NCBI RefSeq assembly: GCF_015667795.1
Contig: NZ_JADPEL010000006.1
Location: 98,029 to 162,028 of the forward strand
Reading direction: 5' to 3'
DNA from: Clostridium sp. D53t1_180928_C8
Lineage (GTDB): Bacteria; Bacillota; Clostridia; Clostridiales; Clostridiaceae
DNA length: 64,000 bases
The translations under genes and the position numbers were made by a program. Below, in pieces: positions 44,070 through 53,133 of the stretch (position 1 is its first letter; the number at the start of each line of letters is the position of its first letter). Below the pieces are notes generated by a model that worked only from the letters and a program-made list of their open reading frames with translations, was not told the origin of the DNA and made no database searches.

Positions 44070-46139
44070 TTACAAACTTACTTTGCTCTTCAATATTTTA
44101 ACTTCATAAACATCTAGCTTAATTTGCTCTTTTACAGTTACATTACCTAAAATGTCTATATATTTAATATCTTTTATATTAATTATTTTCTCTTGACTAT
44201 TAAAATTCATTAAAAAAATATATCTATTTTCATTATCACATCTTTCCTGTACTATAACGCCCTTAGGCAGCTCTACATCTAAAACTCTTCTTATTCTATT
44301 TTCTTTAATTAATGCATTAATTAACTCTAAATTTAAGTTACCTTTACTTCTTGAAGCTATATAGTAAGCCCTACCCAGTCCAAAATTATTCACCGTAATA
44401 GCAGGTTTACCCCTATAAAAATCAGATTTATATGTTGCTAGCGTGTCAGCACCCTCACATTCTATAATTTCACATAAATCTCCTATTTGAAATTCACCAT
44501 TAATCTTTAATATATTTTCATTTTTAAAAACTACATGATTAATCTCTGAATCATATAATGCATCAATTTCCTCTGACCAAATCCCAAATATTTTCCTTAA
44601 TGGACCTGGAAATCCACCTAAAAAACACAAATCATTTTCATCAGTTATTCCAGACAAATATGTTGATACTAATACGCCTCCATTTTTTACAAATGATTCT
44701 AATCTTTCTGCAACACCTTCTCTAACCATATATAACATAGGCGCAACTACTATTTTATATTTTGAAAAATCACAATCCATGGATATTACATCCACTGGAA
44801 CACCACTTTTCCAGAAAGGAATATAATAATCTAGTACTGTATCCTCATATCTAATACCTATATTTCTTGGCCCCTGCGAATCATTTATTGCCCATCTATT
44901 TTCCCAATCAAATATAATTGCTACTTCTGCTTCAACAGTTGTTCCAATAATCTCATCAAGTTCATTTAACATATTTCCCAATTTGGATACTTCTCTAAAC
45001 ACTCTTGTGTTTTCATGTCCACAATGATCAACTACACTTCCATGAAACTTTTCACTTGATCCTCTACTTTTTCTCCATTGGAAATATTGTACTGTATCCG
45101 CTCCATGTGCTACTGCTTGTATAGATGATAAAATATGCATTCCCGGCTTTTTAAGCTTGCTTATATCTTGCCAATTTGTTGAACTAGGCGTACTCTCCAT
45201 TAACATAAATGGTCTTCCATCTAAAATACTTCTATTTATATCATGTACAAATGCTGTCTTAGCGGCTATATACTCATCCCCTTTTTCACTATGCCAAGTT
45301 GGATAATTATCCCAAGACACTACATCTATAACATCTTTAAATTTCCAATAATTAAGTCCATTATATAATTCCATAAAATTAGTAGTTACTTTTAACTGTG
45401 GATTTTTTTCTTTAAGAGGTTTAATTTCATTTTTATAAAATTCTACTGTCTGATCTGTAACAAATCTCTTCCAATCTAAATTCAATCCATGAGTACACAT
45501 TTCCCCATGCGGAGCTGGAGACTCTATCTGAGACCATTCTGTATAAGTATGACTCCAAAAAGTTGCCCACCACGCCTCATTTAAATTATCCAACGACTTA
45601 TATTTTCTCTTTAACCATTTTCTAAACTCAGATTGACATAATTCACAATGACACTCTCCACCATACTCATTGGAGATATGCCATGCTAAAATACCTGGAT
45701 GGTTTGAATATCGTTCTGCTAATTTACTATTAATATCAGAAACCTTTTTTCTGTAAATAGGTGATGTATAACAATGATTATGTCTTTCACCATGTAGATT
45801 TCTTATTCTATTCGGCATTACTCTTAATACTTCTGGATACTTTTTAGACATCCATGCTGGCCTTGCTCCACTAGGAGTTGATAAGATAAAATATATTTCA
45901 TTTTCATATAATTTATCTAGAATATTATCAAGCCATTCAAAGTTGTATATTCCTTCTTCTGGCTCTATAGATGCCCATGAAAAAATTCCAATTGTCATCA
46001 CATTACATTTAGCTAATTTCATTAATCTTATATCCTCTTCTAAAACCTTAGGATACTTAATCCACTGCTCTGGATTATAATCTCCCCCATGATAAATTTT
46101 TATTAATTTATCACTTACTGGCCCAAATTTTTTTCTCAT
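44070..46139 (-). CDS. beta-galactosidase, GH42
   Basis: A 689-residue cytoplasmic enzyme that hydrolyses terminal beta-galactosides. GGDYNPEQW at the N-terminus, WHISNEYGG (acid/base Glu near residue 157) and FMLMESTPSSTNW (nucleophile Glu near residue 315) are GH42 hallmarks. The CHCELC segment after the acid/base fits the zinc site of the family. A trimerisation domain (about 400-600, FVKNGGVLVSTYLSG) and a small C-terminal beta domain follow. It is the last gene of the locus 2 operon after two permeases, so it probably acts on the imported galactoside. GGAGG precedes the ATG. Confidence 0.95.
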   Translation of the reverse strand: MRKKFGPVSDKLIKIYHGGDYNPEQWIKYPKVLEEDIRLMKLAKCNVMTIGIFSWASIEPEEGIYNFEWLDNILDKLYENEIYFILSTPSGARPAWMSKKYPEVLRVMPNRIRNLHGERHNHCYTSPIYRKKVSDINSKLAERYSNHPGILAWHISNEYGGECHCELCQSEFRKWLKRKYKSLDNLNEAWWATFWSHTYTEWSQIESPAPHGEMCTHGLNLDWKRFVTDQTVEFYKNEIKPLKEKNPQLKVTTNFMELYNGLNYWKFKDVIDVVSWDNYPTWHSEKGDEYIAAKTAFVHDINRSILDGRPFMLMESTPSSTNWQDISKLKKPGMHILSSIQAVAHGADTVQYFQWRKSRGSSEKFHGSVVDHCGHENTRVFREVSKLGNMLNELDEIIGTTVEAEVAIIFDWENRWAINDSQGPRNIGIRYEDTVLDYYIPFWKSGVPVDVISMDCDFSKYKIVVAPMLYMVREGVAERLESFVKNGGVLVSTYLSGITDENDLCFLGGFPGPLRKIFGIWSEEIDALYDSEINHVVFKNENILKINGEFQIGDLCEIIECEGADTLATYKSDFYRGKPAITVNNFGLGRAYYIASRSKGNLNLELINALIKENRIRRVLDVELPKGVIVQERCDNENRYIFLMNFNSQEKIINIKDIKYIDILGNVTVKEQIKLDVYEVKILKSKVSL

Positions 46140-46171
46140 CTAATGTTCCTCCATTGAATATCAAATTAAGT

Positions 46172-47062
46172 TTATTCTTTTACAGCTCCTGCAACTATAC
46201 CTGCAAAAATATATTTTTGTAAAAATACAAATACAATTATTGTTGGTAACGCTACTAAAACAATGGCAGCACTTAGATTTTCCCAAGACGAGAATCTACC
46301 TGAACTAAATTTCATCAAGGTAGTTGTTAATGTTTGTAACTTAGGTGATGGCATGTATAAATATGGAATATACATATCATTTATTATCCAAACAGTCTTA
46401 ATTATTGCTAAAGTTACTGTTGCAGGAAGTAATAGTGGAAATATTACTCTAAAAAATGTCCCAAAGTATCCACATCCATCAATTCTTGCACTTTCATCTA
46501 AAGATACAGGGATTTTTTCTAAAAATTGTAGATAAACATAAAGTTGTAATGCATCTGTAGAAGCATAAATAATAATTGGTGCTAATATAGTATTATATAC
46601 GCCTAAATTACTAATTAAATTAAATCTTGTAATTTCCGTTAAAACTGATGGTACTATCATACCTAACATAAATAAAGCAATTATCACTTTTTTAAATTTG
46701 AAATTAAATCGTCCTATAACAAAAGCTGTCGTTGTTCCTACTACTGTATTTATAATTACTCCTATAATTACTAGAATTATTGAATTTTTTAAACCTAAAA
46801 GAAACTTTCCCTCTGTAAAAGCAACTTTATAATTTTCAAAATTTATTGATGATGGAGGCTTTAATGGAAACTCAACTCCTAATTGTTGACGGGTTTTAAA
46901 AGATGCAAATAATGTAACTAATAGTGGTAATACTATTATTACTACTGATACTATTAAAACTAGATGTGTTAATATCTTTTTTATTTTTACATTTCTATTC
47001 TTACTACTACTAATATTATATAACTTCATACTTTTATCTAATTCAACATTTTTTCGTTCCAT
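46172..47062 (-). CDS. ABC sugar transporter permease, MsmG type
   Basis: A 296-residue membrane protein with six segments and the EAA loop ESARIDGCGYFGTFFRVIFPLL. The C-terminus IFAGIVAGAVKE is typical of the carbohydrate uptake 1 family. One base separates it from the upstream permease gene. GGAGCTGAG is the ribosome site. It completes the translocation pore with the protein at 47064-47945. Confidence 0.93.
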   Translation of the reverse strand: MERKNVELDKSMKLYNISSSKNRNVKIKKILTHLVLIVSVVIIVLPLLVTLFASFKTRQQLGVEFPLKPPSSINFENYKVAFTEGKFLLGLKNSIILVIIGVIINTVVGTTTAFVIGRFNFKFKKVIIALFMLGMIVPSVLTEITRFNLISNLGVYNTILAPIIIYASTDALQLYVYLQFLEKIPVSLDESARIDGCGYFGTFFRVIFPLLLPATVTLAIIKTVWIINDMYIPYLYMPSPKLQTLTTTLMKFSSGRFSSWENLSAAIVLVALPTIIVFVFLQKYIFAGIVAGAVKE

Positions 47063-47063
47063 T

Positions 47064-47945
47064 CTACTCAGCTCCTTTTCTCATAACAAATTGTTGTATA
47101 CCTATTATTAGACATACTATTACTATCATAACTACTCCCATTGCAGCTGCTAATCCAAATCCATTAAAATTAAATGCTGTCTTTATTGTAAATACTGAGA
47201 AAGTACTACTTGCATTTCCTGGCCCACCAGCTGTCATTACAAATGGTATATCAAACACTTGTAAAGCCCATGTTATTGTCATAAAAATAACTATATCAAT
47301 TATTCTTTTAATTCCTGGTACTACAACATAATATAATTTTTGTATACCATTAGCTCCATCAATTGTTGCAGCTTCTAATAAATCTTCAGGAATTGATTTA
47401 AGACCTGTTAAAAATAATATCGTAAAAAACCCAAAATTTCTCCAAATAAATACTGATGATAAACTATAATTAACTACTTCAGTATCACTTAACCAATTTC
47501 TTATTGAACTTCCTAAACCAAATAACTCTAACAATCCATTAAACGCTCCATTTTCTGGACTAAAAAAGAAAGAAAAAGCATATGCTATTGCTACACCATT
47601 AATTATATAAGGCATAAATATTACTGATTTGTATAATCCTGCTGCTCTTATTTTACTATTTAGAAAAACAGCAAAAATTATTTCTAACGGTATAAATAAC
47701 AATCCTATAACCAAATAAATCAAACTATTTTTAAATGCCTGCCATACTTCCGGAGAATCAAATATTACTTTTTTATAATTATCAAACCAAACATAATTTT
47801 GTAAGTCCTTTACTCCGTCCCAATCAGTAAAACTCATTCTAATCATATCTAAAGTTGGATATAGTACAAATGCAACTGTTAATAATACAGGTACAACTAA
47901 AAAAGTACAAATTAGAATTCTTTTTTGTCTCATTGCTTTATTCAT
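47064..47945 (-). CDS. ABC sugar transporter permease, MsmF type
   Basis: A 293-residue membrane protein with six segments and the EAA loop EAATIDGANGIQKLYYVVVPGI. The Thr-Ala-Gly-Gly-Pro-containing stretch PFVMTAGGPGNASSTF before the last helices is characteristic. The ATG at 47945 follows GGAGATGA; an ATG seven codons earlier lacks a site. It follows the binding-protein gene after a stem-loop. Confidence 0.93.
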   Translation of the reverse strand: MNKAMRQKRILICTFLVVPVLLTVAFVLYPTLDMIRMSFTDWDGVKDLQNYVWFDNYKKVIFDSPEVWQAFKNSLIYLVIGLLFIPLEIIFAVFLNSKIRAAGLYKSVIFMPYIINGVAIAYAFSFFFSPENGAFNGLLELFGLGSSIRNWLSDTEVVNYSLSSVFIWRNFGFFTILFLTGLKSIPEDLLEAATIDGANGIQKLYYVVVPGIKRIIDIVIFMTITWALQVFDIPFVMTAGGPGNASSTFSVFTIKTAFNFNGFGLAAAMGVVMIVIVCLIIGIQQFVMRKGAE

Positions 47946-47971
47946 AAATTCATCTCCATTCTTCATAAATT

Positions 47972-47999
47972 AGGAAGCAGCTAATTTTAGCTACTTCCT
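47972..47999 (-). other. stem-loop between binding-protein and permease genes
   Basis: AGGAAGTAGCT and AGCTGCTTCCT form a compact hairpin on the minus strand with only a short T-poor tail. Such hairpins commonly stabilise the binding-protein mRNA or partly terminate, giving more binding protein than permease (established pattern for ABC operons; role here inferred). Confidence 0.6.
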
Positions 48000-48028
48000 T
48001 AACATAATTACTACTATATTAATTCCTA

Positions 48029-49339
48029 TTATTTAATCCCTAATTTTTCTCTTGCATCCTTCCAAGCCCTATTCAAATCTTCCATGATAACTTTATAATC
48101 TTTTCCTGCTATTATTTCTTGTCCTAATGAATCAACATCAAATTTAATTTCATTCTTAATTTTAATAAAATCCTCATTTCCACCAATATTTTGAGTAATT
48201 AAATTAATTTTTTCTTGTGCTTCCATAGCCTCTGTAATCATTGGATGTAAATTAACAACTTGTCCCTTAATTGGTGAAAATGCTGTTATTGCTTCCAACT
48301 GACCAGGTAACCACTCTTCACTTAAGTACCACTCAACAAACTTTTTAGCTTCTTCAACATTTTCTGAATTCTTATTAATACAGATATTTGAAGATGGATG
48401 TGCTAAAACATTAAACTCATCGCTTGCTGAATCTCTATATGGAATTAAAAACACACCAATATCACTCAAATCACCATTATTTGCCTTTTCAGCGTCTCCC
48501 AAAAACCATTGACTAGATAATAGCATTGCCCCTTTATTACCAATCATTGATTTAACTTGATCAAATCCAAGTCCAACTGGGTCATCTCCATATACCTTTG
48601 CATCATTTAATTTTTGAATTTTTTCAACTGCATCATAAAAAGGTTGTCCTGGAGAAAATGGTTCCTCTGTTGAAGCCATCATGCTATATACATCTCCATT
48701 ATTTGCTTCAATAAATGGCATAGCTTCATATAAAGGGAATGTTACCCATGGATCCTTTGCTCCCATTAATATTGGAATATACTTTCCAGCATTTTTTATA
48801 GCTTTTGATACTTCTATAAACTCGTCCCAAGTTTGAGGTATTTCAAGATTTAATTCTTCAAATACACTTTTCTTATAAAATGCAAAATCAAGGTTATATC
48901 CAGTACATAATCCATATATCTTACCATCTATCATTCCATTGTCTAACAGTTCATTGTTTTTAGCTGACTCTAGTTCATCCAATGGTAATAACGAATCTTT
49001 AAGATCAGTCATAAGCTTTTTATTTACAATCATTATATCTGGTAACTCATTAGCTGATTTTCTTATTTTTAACTGATTTTCTTGATCCGTACCATCTTTA
49101 GGTGACTCTAATTCAATTGTTACATTTGGAGCTACCTCTTTATATTTTGCTACAATATCATTTGTTATAGCATATTCATTTGCAACCTTTGAGTTATCAT
49201 TTAAAGTTAAAACTATTTCCTTCTCATTACCTCCTTTTCCTTTTGAAGAATCACTATTACCACATCCTGTTAATACAACACTAGTTGTAATAATAGTTGC
49301 TGTTATTACACATATACTTTTTATTAATTTTGATTTCAT
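48029..49339 (-). CDS. ABC transporter sugar-binding lipoprotein, family 1
   Basis: A 436-residue lipoprotein with signal MKSKLIKSICVITATIITTS and lipobox LTGC. The body matches extracellular family 1 solute-binding proteins: NEYAITNDIVAKYKEVAPNV, GKIYGLCTGYNLDFAFYKKSVFEELNLEIPQTWDEF and the aromatic-rich second lobe. It is the first gene of the operon with two permeases and the GH42 enzyme, so it probably captures a galactose- or HexNAc-containing oligosaccharide. It has a strong activator-type promoter with a perfect cre site. Confidence 0.94.
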   Translation of the reverse strand: MKSKLIKSICVITATIITTSVVLTGCGNSDSSKGKGGNEKEIVLTLNDNSKVANEYAITNDIVAKYKEVAPNVTIELESPKDGTDQENQLKIRKSANELPDIMIVNKKLMTDLKDSLLPLDELESAKNNELLDNGMIDGKIYGLCTGYNLDFAFYKKSVFEELNLEIPQTWDEFIEVSKAIKNAGKYIPILMGAKDPWVTFPLYEAMPFIEANNGDVYSMMASTEEPFSPGQPFYDAVEKIQKLNDAKVYGDDPVGLGFDQVKSMIGNKGAMLLSSQWFLGDAEKANNGDLSDIGVFLIPYRDSASDEFNVLAHPSSNICINKNSENVEEAKKFVEWYLSEEWLPGQLEAITAFSPIKGQVVNLHPMITEAMEAQEKINLITQNIGGNEDFIKIKNEIKFDVDSLGQEIIAGKDYKVIMEDLNRAWKDAREKLGIK

Positions 49340-49376
49340 AATTTTCTCACCTTACCTTTATTCTAAATCCATTTAT

Positions 49377-49460
49377 TTTGTTTTCGTTTACAATTTAATT
49401 ATACTTTGTTTAAAACCCCTATGAAATGATATTTTATTCTGTTTTATGATATTTCATTTC
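49377..49460 (-). promoter_or_regulatory. promoter of the locus 2 transport operon: direct-repeat operator, -10 and cre
   Basis: On the minus strand two copies of ATATCAT (plus-strand ATGATAT at 49426 and 49446), 20 bases apart, lie in the repeats GAAATGAAATATCAT and AGAATAAAATATCATTT. The -10 box TATAAT (49398-49403) follows 22 bases later with no good -35, as expected for an activator promoter. Three bases on is ATTGTAAACGAAAACAAA (49377-49394), a full match to the CcpA cre consensus. The repeat and spacing are the same as at 51480-51534. Confidence 0.8.
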
Positions 49461-49485
49461 ACGTTTAAATGTATTTTCAAAATTA

Positions 49486-49514
49486 AAACTGCTGTACTTT
49501 TATACAGCAGTTTT
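49486..49514 (-). terminator. terminator after the GH20 gene
   Basis: AAAACTGCTGTA / TACAGCAGTTTT with a five-base loop, followed on the minus strand by AATTTTG. It separates the GH20 gene from the transport operon. Confidence 0.85.
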
Positions 49515-49530
49515 AATAAAAAAGCAACTT

Positions 49531-51429
49531 CTACCATGTCAGAATGTTTTGTGTTGCAATATGTTGATATTTTACAAATGATACTTGTTTGGAGTCTAGA
49601 TCTATATTTTTTGTATAAAATAATCTCTCATCATCTAACTCTTCTATATTTGATATTTCCCCTTCTAAATATTGATTTAATCTATAAATTGTGGAATTAG
49701 CTCTTTCTCTTATTCCACCTAATCTTATATCAATTACTTCAAATCCATGCCCCTTACATCTCTTGTACCAATTTTTTCTAAAAACTTCATGAAATTTTTC
49801 TAATCTTTCAATTAATAATGGTATTTTCACTTCAACTATTCTTCTTAACTCATTCCTATTATCCTCTAAATATGCTTTTCTAATTTTTACACCTAAGTCG
49901 CCTTTAATTGCTAAGAAACTACTTATTGCTTCAAATAATTCAAACATATCCTTATACTGAATAGACTTACTTGATAAGTGCTTATATTTATCTGATAATT
50001 CATTATAATAACTTCCTAATTCAACACCTTCAATATGCTTATCAAAAGCTCCTAATAAAATATCTTGATATATTAAATACTTTGATGGATTCAACTGATT
50101 ATTATTAGGTCTTTTAATATTTCCTATTAAATCAATCTCTTCTAAAGACATAAAATCATCAACTGATAAACCTGTTAAAAATTCACATCTCCTATTTAAC
50201 CACTCATCTGATACCTCTTGATGGTAAAAATGCTCTCCAAATAATATTAATCCCATCATTACTGTATCTAATGGTGATTCTGCGCCTTCATCCGCCCATA
50301 CTGTTGCTATTATATCTCCTATTGCTTTTTCCTTGCATTTTTTTAATGCTAAGTTTGTTGTATGAATAGTTTTTGAATATGTAGGTGCATATCCAAGCCA
50401 CTTCCATACTCCACCTGCAAACATAACTTTATTATTAAATTTCTTTCTCTTTTCTATAAACATTTCGTATTTATCTTCTTCTGATGTATAATAATCCCAA
50501 TAAATTAGAGTTAAATCCTTAGGTATACTATTTGATATCTCATCTGTTATTATAGAATCTACATTATAATAATCTCCATTTGGCGCTCCTGCTCTAAAAA
50601 ACATATCATCCCACATCATTGGTTTAAAATTATATCTTTTTACTATTTCACATAACTTATTAAGATGTTCTATCATCAAATCATAATGATTCTTGTAACC
50701 ATTTTTTGTTAGATATTCACCTCTTCCTAAATCCATTGCCTCATCCATACCTATATGTATATTTTTACTTCTAAATACACTTCTTAATGTAGCTATCATA
50801 CACTCTATAAAATCATAAGTTTTTTGATTTCCAACTAACAATACATTTTCTGTATCTCTAATTTCCTCAGCATAATCCCACTTTAACGTCTGCTTTAAAT
50901 GCCCTAAAGTTTGTATACATGGTATAATCTCTATACCTATAGAATAAGCAAAATCATCTATTTCCTTTAACTCGCTTTTAGAATACCTTCCTCTTAAATA
51001 TCCAAAATACTCATATTCATCAATTTCATAAGTATCTTCAGTATATAACATACACTTACTATATCCCATAAAAGCTAACTTAACTAATAATTTCTTTACT
51101 TCCTCTACTTTATAAACTGCATTTCTTGACACATCAATTAGTGTTGTTAATGAGTTTAATATAGGCTTTTCAATATATTCATACTTCTTCTTGCCTTCAC
51201 TTATAAATTGAGCATATAATCCTAAAGCCCTAAATAAATTATTTTTATTTTTATATCGTATTATATTTTTACTTCCAATATATATCTCAATATGGTTTTC
51301 TGATTCATTCTCTAGTTTTAAAACTTTAATTTCTTCTCCTTCATCTTTTAAATAAATATTAAATAACTTACTTACATTAGATACAACGCTCTCAAACTCA
51401 CTGTCTAATCCTAATAATTTTAATTCCAT
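49531..51429 (-). CDS. beta-N-acetylhexosaminidase, GH20
   Basis: A 632-residue cytoplasmic enzyme of the GH20 class. The catalytic pair Asp-Glu is in IHIGMDEAMDLGRGEY (near residues 228-229). Other family pieces are EIIPCIQTLGHLKQTLKW, MMWDDMFFR and ATVWADEGAESPLDTV. The C-terminal ~200 residues are a helical domain. No signal peptide is present. It should remove terminal GlcNAc or GalNAc from imported oligosaccharides, working with the GH42 galactosidase. It is a single-gene unit with its own activator-type promoter (51480-51534). AAAGGGTGAT precedes the ATG. Confidence 0.9.
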   Translation of the reverse strand: MELKLLGLDSEFESVVSNVSKLFNIYLKDEGEEIKVLKLENESENHIEIYIGSKNIIRYKNKNNLFRALGLYAQFISEGKKKYEYIEKPILNSLTTLIDVSRNAVYKVEEVKKLLVKLAFMGYSKCMLYTEDTYEIDEYEYFGYLRGRYSKSELKEIDDFAYSIGIEIIPCIQTLGHLKQTLKWDYAEEIRDTENVLLVGNQKTYDFIECMIATLRSVFRSKNIHIGMDEAMDLGRGEYLTKNGYKNHYDLMIEHLNKLCEIVKRYNFKPMMWDDMFFRAGAPNGDYYNVDSIITDEISNSIPKDLTLIYWDYYTSEEDKYEMFIEKRKKFNNKVMFAGGVWKWLGYAPTYSKTIHTTNLALKKCKEKAIGDIIATVWADEGAESPLDTVMMGLILFGEHFYHQEVSDEWLNRRCEFLTGLSVDDFMSLEEIDLIGNIKRPNNNQLNPSKYLIYQDILLGAFDKHIEGVELGSYYNELSDKYKHLSSKSIQYKDMFELFEAISSFLAIKGDLGVKIRKAYLEDNRNELRRIVEVKIPLLIERLEKFHEVFRKNWYKRCKGHGFEVIDIRLGGIRERANSTIYRLNQYLEGEISNIEELDDERLFYTKNIDLDSKQVSFVKYQHIATQNILTW

Positions 51430-51479
51430 AACCTATCACCCTTTAATACACTAACTTTTAAAATCTCTTTATATCTAAT

Positions 51480-51534
51480 ATTATACTTATATATATACAT
51501 CCTTAAAATGATATCTCATTCTTTTTATTGATAT
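51480..51534 (-). promoter_or_regulatory. promoter of the GH20 gene with direct-repeat operator
   Basis: The minus strand has AGAATTAGATATCAATAAAA then AGAATGAGATATCATTTTA; the cores are 20 bases apart. TATAAT (51480-51485) follows 22 bases after the second core. Spacing and sequence match the transport-operon promoter at 49377-49460. The upstream repeat touches the stop codon of the regulator gene. No cre was found here. Confidence 0.78.
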
Positions 51535-53133
51535 CTAATTCTTTTTAAAAATATTTGGACTAACACCTATTACCTTTTTAAATATTCTACTAAAGTGTTC
51601 TACATTTCTGTAGCCAACTTCCTCACATATTTCATAAATTTTCATATTTGTTTCTTCAATTAACTTTTTAGCTTTATTCACTCTTAAATTAATAATATAA
51701 TCCTTAAAATTTTCACCTACTTCACTTGAAAAAAGCACACTAAAATAACTTTCACTTAATTCTACACAACTACTAACCTTTTTAATTGATAAATTAGGAT
51801 CATCATAATTCTCCTCTATATACTTTATCGCCCTTCTTATTGTATAACTATATTTAGTTTTCTTATTTTTTTCTCTATATTCTATAAATTTTAAGGCCAT
51901 ACTACTAATCCATCTATTCATTTCACTATATGTTTCATATTCACTTATTTTTTCATAAAGTTTTTCATCATCACCTAAAACATCTTCTATTTCAACATTA
52001 AGCCCTTTTATAGAATTAATAATGCTAAATACTATATCTGAATAATATAATCTAATATAGTTTAACTCATTATATTTTGTTTCCTTAATTGCCTTAAATA
52101 CTTCATTAAGTTCAATAATACTTTTCTGTTTATCCCCTTCTTTTAAAGCTTCTGAAAAATTATCTATCTTTTTTAAAATACTCTTATAATCCTTAATTTC
52201 AAGATTAGATATATCACTATTAAATATTGCTCTATTTTTACCTAATAAAAATCTGAAGCGAACGTTTCTTTCAGAATGCTTATAACTCTTACTAACATTA
52301 GCATAATCTTGTACTATACTTCCAACTCCAATAGTTACTGTAATGTTAAGATAATTAAATAAAGCACCCATAATATTATTTATTATATTTTCTATCTTAT
52401 TTCTTAAATATTTTATATCACACTTTTTAGCTGAAAAAATAACAACATATTCTTGTGGTGATAATACAACTATTTCTCCATACTCCTCCTTATCCACAAC
52501 ATTCTTAATTGTATTTTTAACTAATTCAACAAAATTTTTCAATCCTGAAGCTTTAAACTTTTCTTCTATCTCATAGTAATCATCAACCCATAAAAAAAGA
52601 GAAATAATATTGCTTTCGCATAAGTTAATATTATTTTTTATAATACTTCTCTCTAATTCAATAGTAGATGTACTATCTATCAACCTTTTTAAAATACTCT
52701 CTTTTAATAGAATCTTTTCTTCTTTTGATTTTATATATATTTGTGATTTATTTTCATTTACATCATTTATTAATTTTTTTAATAACTCTAGTAAATTAGT
52801 TTCATCTATTTCAGTTTTTAACAAGTAATCTTCAACACCTAATTTAAAAGCTTTTCTTACTAAATCATAATCTTCATACCCACTTATAACTACTATTTTT
52901 TGCTTTAATCCTCTATTTTTTATACTTTTTATAAAATCAATTCCGTCCATTACTGGCATATTTAAGTCAGTTATAATTATATCAATATCATCTTTTTCTT
53001 CTAAAATTTTTAATGCTTGTCTACCATTTTCAGCTTCGTATGCAATATTAATATTATTTTCTTCCCAGTTACTAATTGATTTAATAGCTAAGCTAAAAAT
53101 TGGCTCATCATCAACTATCATTATATTGTACAT
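51535..53133 (-). CDS. YesN-type response regulator, receiver plus AraC DNA-binding domain
   Basis: A 532-residue regulator with receiver domain 1-120 (D8, D9, phosphoacceptor D56 in IIITDLNMP, Lys in DYLLKT), a long variable linker domain and a C-terminal AraC double helix-turn-helix (VSSCVELSESYFSVLFSSEVG and EEVGYRNVEHFSRIFKKVIGVSPNIF). The linker contains an ERxVRFRFLLG segment often seen in this type. Its start overlaps the kinase stop by one base (TAATG), so the two are coupled. It is the probable activator of the direct-repeat promoters at 49.4 and 51.5 kb. It is clearly different from the locus 1 regulator, and the two operator motifs differ as well. Confidence 0.94.
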   Translation of the reverse strand: MYNIMIVDDEPIFSLAIKSISNWEENNINIAYEAENGRQALKILEEKDDIDIIITDLNMPVMDGIDFIKSIKNRGLKQKIVVISGYEDYDLVRKAFKLGVEDYLLKTEIDETNLLELLKKLINDVNENKSQIYIKSKEEKILLKESILKRLIDSTSTIELERSIIKNNINLCESNIISLFLWVDDYYEIEEKFKASGLKNFVELVKNTIKNVVDKEEYGEIVVLSPQEYVVIFSAKKCDIKYLRNKIENIINNIMGALFNYLNITVTIGVGSIVQDYANVSKSYKHSERNVRFRFLLGKNRAIFNSDISNLEIKDYKSILKKIDNFSEALKEGDKQKSIIELNEVFKAIKETKYNELNYIRLYYSDIVFSIINSIKGLNVEIEDVLGDDEKLYEKISEYETYSEMNRWISSMALKFIEYREKNKKTKYSYTIRRAIKYIEENYDDPNLSIKKVSSCVELSESYFSVLFSSEVGENFKDYIINLRVNKAKKLIEETNMKIYEICEEVGYRNVEHFSRIFKKVIGVSPNIFKKN

